From positions 9,653,781-9,717,780 of the forward strand of contig CM064866.1 in the NCBI GenBank assembly GCA_032719365.1: a stretch of 64,000 nucleotides of DNA, given 5' to 3'. The notes beneath the pieces are model-generated. The model was given only the letters and a program-made list of their open reading frames with translations. It was not told the DNA's origin and did not search any database. Origin of the DNA: Prinsepia uniflora. Taxonomy: Eukaryota; Streptophyta; Magnoliopsida; Rosales; Rosaceae. Made by a program: the position numbers and the translations under genes. Positions 57,481 through 64,000 of the stretch are shown in pieces. The number at the start of each line of letters is the position of its first letter. The first letter of the stretch is position 1.

Positions 57481-60400
57481 TGTAACGACCCGTCCCGAAT
57501 ATCGGGATTTAATAATATTTGATTGTGACTTACTAATCTGGGATTAGTTGGGCGATTTCGGACGAATTGTGCGAAATGACCATTTTGCCCCTGGGCGTGG
57601 GCAAAACGTTGACTTTTAATTCGGATGGTCAAATGGACTTTGACCGATGACCGTGACGTAGTTCGGGACGTCACGAGTTCATAGACAGGTGGCACGTTCG
57701 ATTCCGACGTTCGTGGTGAAAGTTATGATGTACGGAAGTGTAAGGGCATTTTCGTAATTTGGACAAAAGAAGGGGGAATGTTGACTTTTTGATCGGGAGG
57801 TCCGATGGTCGAGGACCGAGGACCGTTAGGAAGGTCTCGATGCCCTGAGTTCGTAGACAGGCGGCACGCATCAATCGGAGTCCGTATGACCGAGTTACGG
57901 GTCAGGATGCGTGAGGGGCATTTTGGTAATTTTCTGCACAAGGGCAGAATTGTAATTTCACACGGGGGGTACTGTTTCATTGAACAGCCGTGAAGGTGGA
58001 TGCTTTGTGCGATCGATCCCGTGATTGTTTATCAATTTAATTGAGTTAATTGGGTCAGTTTGAGGTGGAATCGCACATATGTTGGTGCTGGCAATCAATC
58101 AAATGAACATGGGCACTGTTTTATCATGTTTTCGGGTCAGTGCAGGGAATTTACACAGTGGACTTAGGGGCACTTTAGGATGCTTTTAATGGTTGTTTTA
58201 GATCGATAGAATGGAGAGGGAGTCGAGAGGATGACTCTGAGATTGAGAATGAGAGGAATGGAGTGAGAATGGTGGAGGAATGCTCAAAAACCCGAAACTG
58301 GTTTCTGGGAAAATCAAATTCAAACTTCCAGTTTTAGGCCAGCCCAAGCCTAATTGATGATGGATTGAGCTTTCTGGAACTTCAACGTGTCGAACCAGAT
58401 TTAATGGAGCAAGCTTTGGGGCTCCTAGGGCCGTGAACGGACGAGGGGGACGGCCGGAAAACTCAAGCTTGAGTTGTGATGATTGAGGTAATGTCGTGTT
58501 CAATTAATCATGCTAATTGGTTCGTGTTAATCCTTATATGCTTCATATGAAGTTAATTTGACAATGGTTGAGGATTGATGGAGTTTTGGTGATTGACCCG
58601 TTTTGGGTGATCACGGGTTGATGGCTTGATTAAGGAATAGTTGATGTTGATTGATGTTACAGAACTGAAATTCATATGCTAATGATTGTTATAGGATCAA
58701 GAACGGATTGAATTGATGTCGAATTGGGTGTGATTGAACCGGATCCTATCGCGGGCTTTCCAACCCGTTTACCAGACAAACGGGTGAAGATGGTGACTGT
58801 AGCAGTCACTGTAGCAGGCGCGTGGCTTTCACGCGCAGCCTGTAACACCCCGGAAATTCGAGGATTTCCATATTGTAATTTAATGTGTGATTTGACGATT
58901 TTACCCTTGTAATTGGTATGGTCAAATGTTGACTTTTTGATTGATGAACTAAATGGACTTTGACCTATGACCGTGACGTAGTTCGGGACGTCACGAGTTC
59001 ATAGACAGGTGGCACGTCCAATTCGGACGATCAGGGTAAAAGTTATGACTATCGGAAGTTCAGGGGCATTACCGTAATTTGGACTCTCGGGGGGAAAATG
59101 TTGACTTTTCTTTTGACAACTAATTTTCAGTTGACTCAAGGACCGTTGGGTAGGCCTCGACGTCCTGAGTCCGTAGACAGGCGGCACGCCGAAATCGGAC
59201 TTCGTACGAGGAAGTTATGGTCAGAAACGTGAATTCGGGAAGTTCGTGTCTCGGTTTTCGTGTCGAATATTAAATTCAGGAAATCTGATTGGAGGACACC
59301 TGGTGAGTGACAAGTGTCACTCACCCATTGGCTAGATTGGATCAGATCCACTATTGGATTATTAAACATTTGAATCAGCTTTAAATTTCAGCCTTTGGAT
59401 TGAAAACCCCAGATCTAATCTCAGCCCTTGATCTAATCTGGAGATCAAATCTGGGCCGTTCAAATCTTTGAGCAGCTTTCCCTCCATTTCTATATAATTC
59501 TCACCCGAACCCACACACACTGCCCATTTCATCCATCACACCCGCACTACTCCCTGTCCCTGTGTCTGTGTGTTGCTGGACTCACGGGGAAGGACGGAGG
59601 CACGGCGGTGGACGGCGGCAGACGGCGGCGCGGAAGGAAGCAGGGGAAACCCGTGGCGGTTTCAACCCAGATTTTTGGTAAATCATTTCCCACGTTTAAA
59701 CTGGTCCGTTATTAATCCTAATCAACTCTAGGAACCTCCAGGAACCTTCTGGATTGGAGCCCGTGGCCGGTGGAGCTCAGGGCGGTGGCAAAACAGCGAC
59801 GGGAGGCCGGTGCTGTTCTTCGAGGTAGGCCCTCGATTCAATCCGTTTTTCTCAATTCTTTTTACATGGAACTAATCTAGGGACTAGGACGAGTAATTAG
59901 GAATTGAAAGGAATGAAAATGATGCAGAAATGAAGGAATGGCAACCGGGTCTCGATCGCGGGTCTGATCGACCCGAGTTGCAGAAAAACGGGTCAACCCG
60001 TCTGATGACAGTGGTGCTGACGTGGCACCCTGTCAGTCTGTCAGATGACGTGGACCAGTGCTGTACTGACACGTGGCACATGTCAGATCTGACACGTGGT
60101 CTGACAGATCAGTGAGGTGGACCAATTGGATGTTGACACGTGGCACCTGTCAGAGTCTGACACGTCAGACCTGACAGCTGTCAGATGACGTCAGCATGAC
60201 ATCATGCTGACGTCAGCGATGACGTCAGCAGGAACTGTTCCTGCGTTGACCGCCGCGTTGACCGGCGCGGTGGGGGCGCGTGTGAACAGTGTTTTTGGTG
60301 GGACCACCACCATTCTTTAGGTTTCGACGATCCGGATCCAATGGCGGTGGTTTCGGGTCGATCGGAGATCCTTAAGTTGGTCAAAATAAGGTTTATTGCC

Positions 60401-63084
60401 TTGGGAAGCGCGTTTGGGCTGCTTTCCCGGGTTGGTTTCGACCTAGGCTTTCATGGTTGAATGTTGGGGGTTTAATTTGACCTTTACGAATACTTGGACT
60501 TGACAGGGATTGTACATTTGTACCAGGACGAGGGTATACGTTCGGTTTCTAGCAGGATTGTACTATGAGTGGGCCATTTTCTTAAACCCTTGTGTGCATA
60601 AATGTTTTCTGGTTTTATTATACTTATTCACATGCTAAAACAATGATGGTTTTGATGATATGGAAAATATGGTTATGGCACGTTTCACGGCATTTGGGCT
60701 TGAGACCCGTCCGATGAAACTAAATGATTGGTTCAGATTCTATCTATGTATGTATATGTTTGCATGTGGATATCAATAAAATGTATTTGTTACTGCACTG
60801 TATAGATCCTTCCATATTGTATTGTCTCCTCCGGATGAGGTACCCCGGAGAGGTCACGGACGTCTAGAACGTCCAGCGTCTATGACGCTAAGCATCGGGG
60901 ATGCTGTACCCGAACGGGGTTCGGGGATTGAACTCGGAAATTGAGACCCGAGTGGCACGCGTAGCCTTGTGATTGTGACCTTATTGGACGTCAGGGACGT
61001 CAGACATCAGGGATGTCGGGATTGGAGTGTATAGTGCAGCAACTAAAATTATGGTTATGGTTTTATTATATGCCTTATGGTTCATATTATATGGTTATCG
61101 ATTTTGAATTATGTTGCACGCATGTTTGGAAAACGGAGGGGTAAATTATATGTTTTACTTATCAAACGATTTCATAAACTTGTGTTTCGGTCCACTCACC
61201 CTTACTGTTTTGATAACCCCTCCAGGTCGGGAAACTGAGGTAGGGGAGGAACCAGAGGCTGAGGCATAGGTCTACTTCTGCGTACCTGAACCCCTGCTGG
61301 GCGGTGTACCCGCAGGTTTACTGTAGAGTCGTGCTCGCAAATTTGTAATTTTGGATTATATCCCTTGTCTGACATTCGTTTAATTCGGATTTTATGTATG
61401 ACTTTAATTTGGTTATTTATGCTCTTAAATGTTTGAAGTTAAAATTGGTATGAATTATTGGGTGTCAGACGGGAGCAGGGCACGTCCCCTTGTGGTCCCT
61501 GTGGGATCGGGGCGGGTCCTGTCACAGCCACTCACGGCGGCGCGTGACGGCGCGTGGGCACGAATCTCGAGGTGAGGTCAACATGACTTTTATCCTATAC
61601 AATGTAACGAACATTTTAGCGTTGGTTTCATGTCGATCGGATCCCGTTTCGTTATTGTTCGGGATGTCCGAAGGTTTTAAATCCAGTTTAAAAATACGTA
61701 AAAATTCGGGAAAATTACGGGACTTGAATAGGATGTTAATGATGAGGTTAGTGATCCTCTAATGTGATTTGAACAGGATTGGGAGTCCCGGTGATAGTGG
61801 TGTGGCCCGGGAAGGTCTATGGCACGCGTATCGAGGCACTCGGTTAAACGGTCTGTGAGTGGACATTGGTTTTATAAATTCGATACATGCATAACTGCTT
61901 CATGATTGTTATAATTGTGATATATGATTTATTTTGGATATCAGTGAATTTATATGTTTTCACGCATTTCGAGGCGATTTACGTGTTTGCACGTGAATCG
62001 AGGTTTTCTGGAATTGCACTGATTTCCCTAAATATGGATGGATATGATTTCATGAAACGGTTACGGATTTGTTAAAGTGAAATCGGGCCAGGGGCCCAGT
62101 TAATTTGTTAATCGGGCCAGGGGCCCAGTTAATTTGTTAATCGGGCCAGGGGCCCAATTGAATTATGAAATCGGGCCAGGGGCCCAGTTAACTTATGAAA
62201 TCGGGCCAGGGGCCCAGTTGACTTATATATGTGATTTCGGGTCGGGGACCCTAAAATGGAATTGAATAAACTATTTCGGATTTGATTAACCTACTTGGAC
62301 TTATGACGGTTTTATGGAAATTCGGGGCAGGGCCCTTGTGATATTTTGGAAATGAACAATAAAAATGTGTTCCATAAAACCATCTCGATATGAGGATATT
62401 TATATCCTGGTCTCCTCCAAGTGTCGGGGACACTGGAGAAGTCACGGTGCATTGCCTGCGAGGGCTCATTGTACGGAGCTACCAGACCGTATAGTGATCC
62501 AGGAGCAGGATTTCTGGACGTCATGGACGTCGGACATCGGGGATGTCAGAGATATGGACCAGGTGAGACCCCGGGCAGCACGCGTTGCTTAATACCGTGA
62601 GATATGACGTCTGGAACGTCAAGCGTCTAGGACGCTAGGCATCGGGGATGCCGGAGATGGAAAAATAATAAATGAATATTACTGGAATGATGAAATAACT
62701 CTTGGATTGACTTTTGGAATTTGAAACTATGCTTTGGTTTCCGGGCTAAGGCCCTAATGGTCATTTCTAAATAAATATGTGATTATTGGTTTTTGGTGCA
62801 TGCATATGATTTTACTGAGGGGCATAAATGTCTTATAAATGTTTTTTAACAGGATTGTTTATTTTCGTCCACTCACAGCTTTTGTTTTTAATGCCCTTCA
62901 GGTTGATTCCGGATACGACTGCAACAGAGATTTGAGCATCGCACACCTCCTCCATCGATCCTTACGCACTCTGGAAGCCCGTTCGGGCAATGGCAATCGG
63001 TTATCCCTTGTCTGACGCCTCTTGTCAGACGGGAGCATGATACATTCCATGGTAATCCCGGGGGGATTGGGATGGGTCGTGTCA
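57481..63084 (+). repeat. 5' LTR of the second family-A element, interrupted by B2
   Basis: TGTAACGACCCGTCCCGAAT ... GGATGGGTCGTGTCA, about 2.9 kb without B2. Decamers near 61855-61864 and 62868-62877. Minisatellite GGGCCAGGGGCCCAGTTAA in five copies at 62083-62222 (three in the first family-A copy). Microhairpin run at about 62517-62655. Confidence 0.87.
58841..61522 (+). mobile_element. solo LTR B2 in the CGCG hairpin of a family-A LTR
   Basis: It starts TGTAACACCCCGGAAATTCG and ends GGCGGGTCCTGTCA, with perfect target duplications CAGCC at 58836-58840 and 61523-61527. Length 2682 bp. Same family as B1. Palindrome at 59302-59325, TGACGTCA/ACACGTG cluster at 60005-60235, microhairpin run at 60857-61016. 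No interior, so a solo LTR. Confidence 0.92.
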
Positions 63085-64000
63085 AGTGGTATCAGAGCAG
63101 GTTTTGCTCTTTTGTGCGCGAAGGACGAGGGTGTGATGTCTCTTTGGGCTGCAGTTCCGTTGTCAACCTGATAAATAGTTTTGGTGGATTGGGTGTGTTT
63201 GGCCCGATACGCCGTGCATTGATGCGATTCAACCCAAGTGGGGTTGTATACGATTAACTGGTAATGTGGGACCGTCGGTTCGGTCATGTGATTATGGATT
63301 GTTGTGCCACTGGGCACAGCTGGGTTCAGGGAACCCCATTTGAATAATGTTATGGAAATGCGAAACTCAGTTGAGTATTGGTCTATGTTTTGGACCCTGG
63401 TATTGTTGGCTAATGTTCGGGGTGTTGGTGCATCGGAGTTGGCCGATGACCTTCGTGGTGGAACCCACGATGGAACCCACGTTGAATTGACGATTGGATT
63501 GGATTGGACGTCTATATGATGTCAGGACCGCGGGGTCGGTCAGGTTGTGGATTTTACTGTAAAAGGCAGTTGGGTTCGGTGGAACCCTAGGGTGTGACTT
63601 TGGAACCCTAATTTATAATTGATGGGCTGGAAAAGTGAACGTTATTTGGGGATTTGTGCTGCGGCGAGCGGCTAAGGTCTTGGATGACCATGTGGATGAC
63701 TCTAATGAGTCTTATGGGTTTCGATCTACGGATACGGGTATGAAATATGGAATCCAGTGTTGGATCGAATATTGGTGTGATGTGTGGTTACGAATCTTGA
63801 CAACGATGACTGTTGGTCGACAGTTGTGTCGAGATAACTGGCTATCGAGGGTATTTAGCGTGGTTTTAATACTTAGGGACGTTCAGGGAACGTTCATTAT
63901 CCTAACGTGTGGGTGGCCAAATTGGGGGTACCCATGGTCGTGGGGTATGAGTGGTGTTACGGGATCGTCGTTCAGAATGAACGGAGATCCAGGGGTAACA
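63085..64000 (+). pseudogene. start of interior of second family-A element
   Basis: The text follows 30345-31280 closely: TGGTATCAGAGC, then AGGTTTTGCTCTTTTGTGCG and on to GGAGATCCAGG at the window end. No coding capacity is visible in this stretch. Confidence 0.75.

Larger units (their letters stand above)
57481..64000 (+). mobile_element. second family-A retrotransposon, runs off the window
   Basis: 5' LTR 57481-63084 with solo LTR B2 inserted at 58841-61522; then primer-binding text TGGTATCAGAGC at 63087 and 0.9 kb of interior, similar to 30345-31280. LTR text matches the first family-A copy except at the 5' middle (57990-58700), which differs a good deal. The 3' LTR is outside the window. 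Confidence 0.85.

Overview
The window looks like nuclear DNA of a seed plant, most likely a eudicot. Evidence: introns with GT/AG borders; Ty1/copia, Ty3/gypsy-like, hAT and Cassandra elements; and three plant genes (allantoin synthase, an LEA protein, a heavy-metal-associated isoprenylated protein). I cannot name the species. Nothing in it is bacterial: no operons, no CRISPR.

Layout. (1) 1-17787: a minus-strand Ty1/copia element, cut at its far end by a Cassandra-type TRIM with 5S-rRNA-like LTRs (1-704). It is split twice by inverted solo LTRs (1616-8078 and 8744-14876), and each of those carries a plus-strand solo LTR (2274-5336 and 10576-13719). (2) 17788-24167: a gene island with a five-exon gene for the urate-pathway bifunctional protein TTL (18419-21719) and a two-exon LEA_1-type gene (23181-23630). 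(3) 24176-37736: a hAT transposon with an 8-bp target duplication, split by a 9.5-kb LTR retrotransposon (family A, 27442-36907). (4) 37745-40663: a second gene island with a four-exon HIPP gene (two HMA domains, CaaX end). (5) 40664-57173: a plus-strand copia element split in gag by gypsy-like element D. The 5' LTR of D contains solo LTR B1, which itself contains inverted solo LTR H, so insertions are stacked four deep. (6) 57174-64000: an inverted LTR piece cut by a second family-A element, whose 5' LTR holds solo LTR B2.

Most of the DNA is therefore long (2.6-3.4 kb), non-coding LTR. These families are strongly diverged but share a common internal plan: two tandem ~150-bp blocks at the 5' end; in most families a short palindrome upstream of an AT-rich or TATA-like stretch; then either a CGCG hairpin (A, E, H, I, part of D) or arrays of TGACGTCA/ACACGTG sites (B, F). 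After that comes a segment bounded by inverted decamers GTGAGTGGAC / GTCCACTCAC, filled with family-specific minisatellites and, in A and B, runs of tiny perfect hairpins. Last is a terminal TCTGAC...GTCAGA stem. This shared architecture is the most unusual thing I found.

The genes are independent single-copy plant genes, not a pathway cluster. TTL acts in urate breakdown, LEA in desiccation protection, HIPP in metal handling at membranes. The TTL copy reads with a 2-nt deficit near its end that removes the conserved C-terminus.
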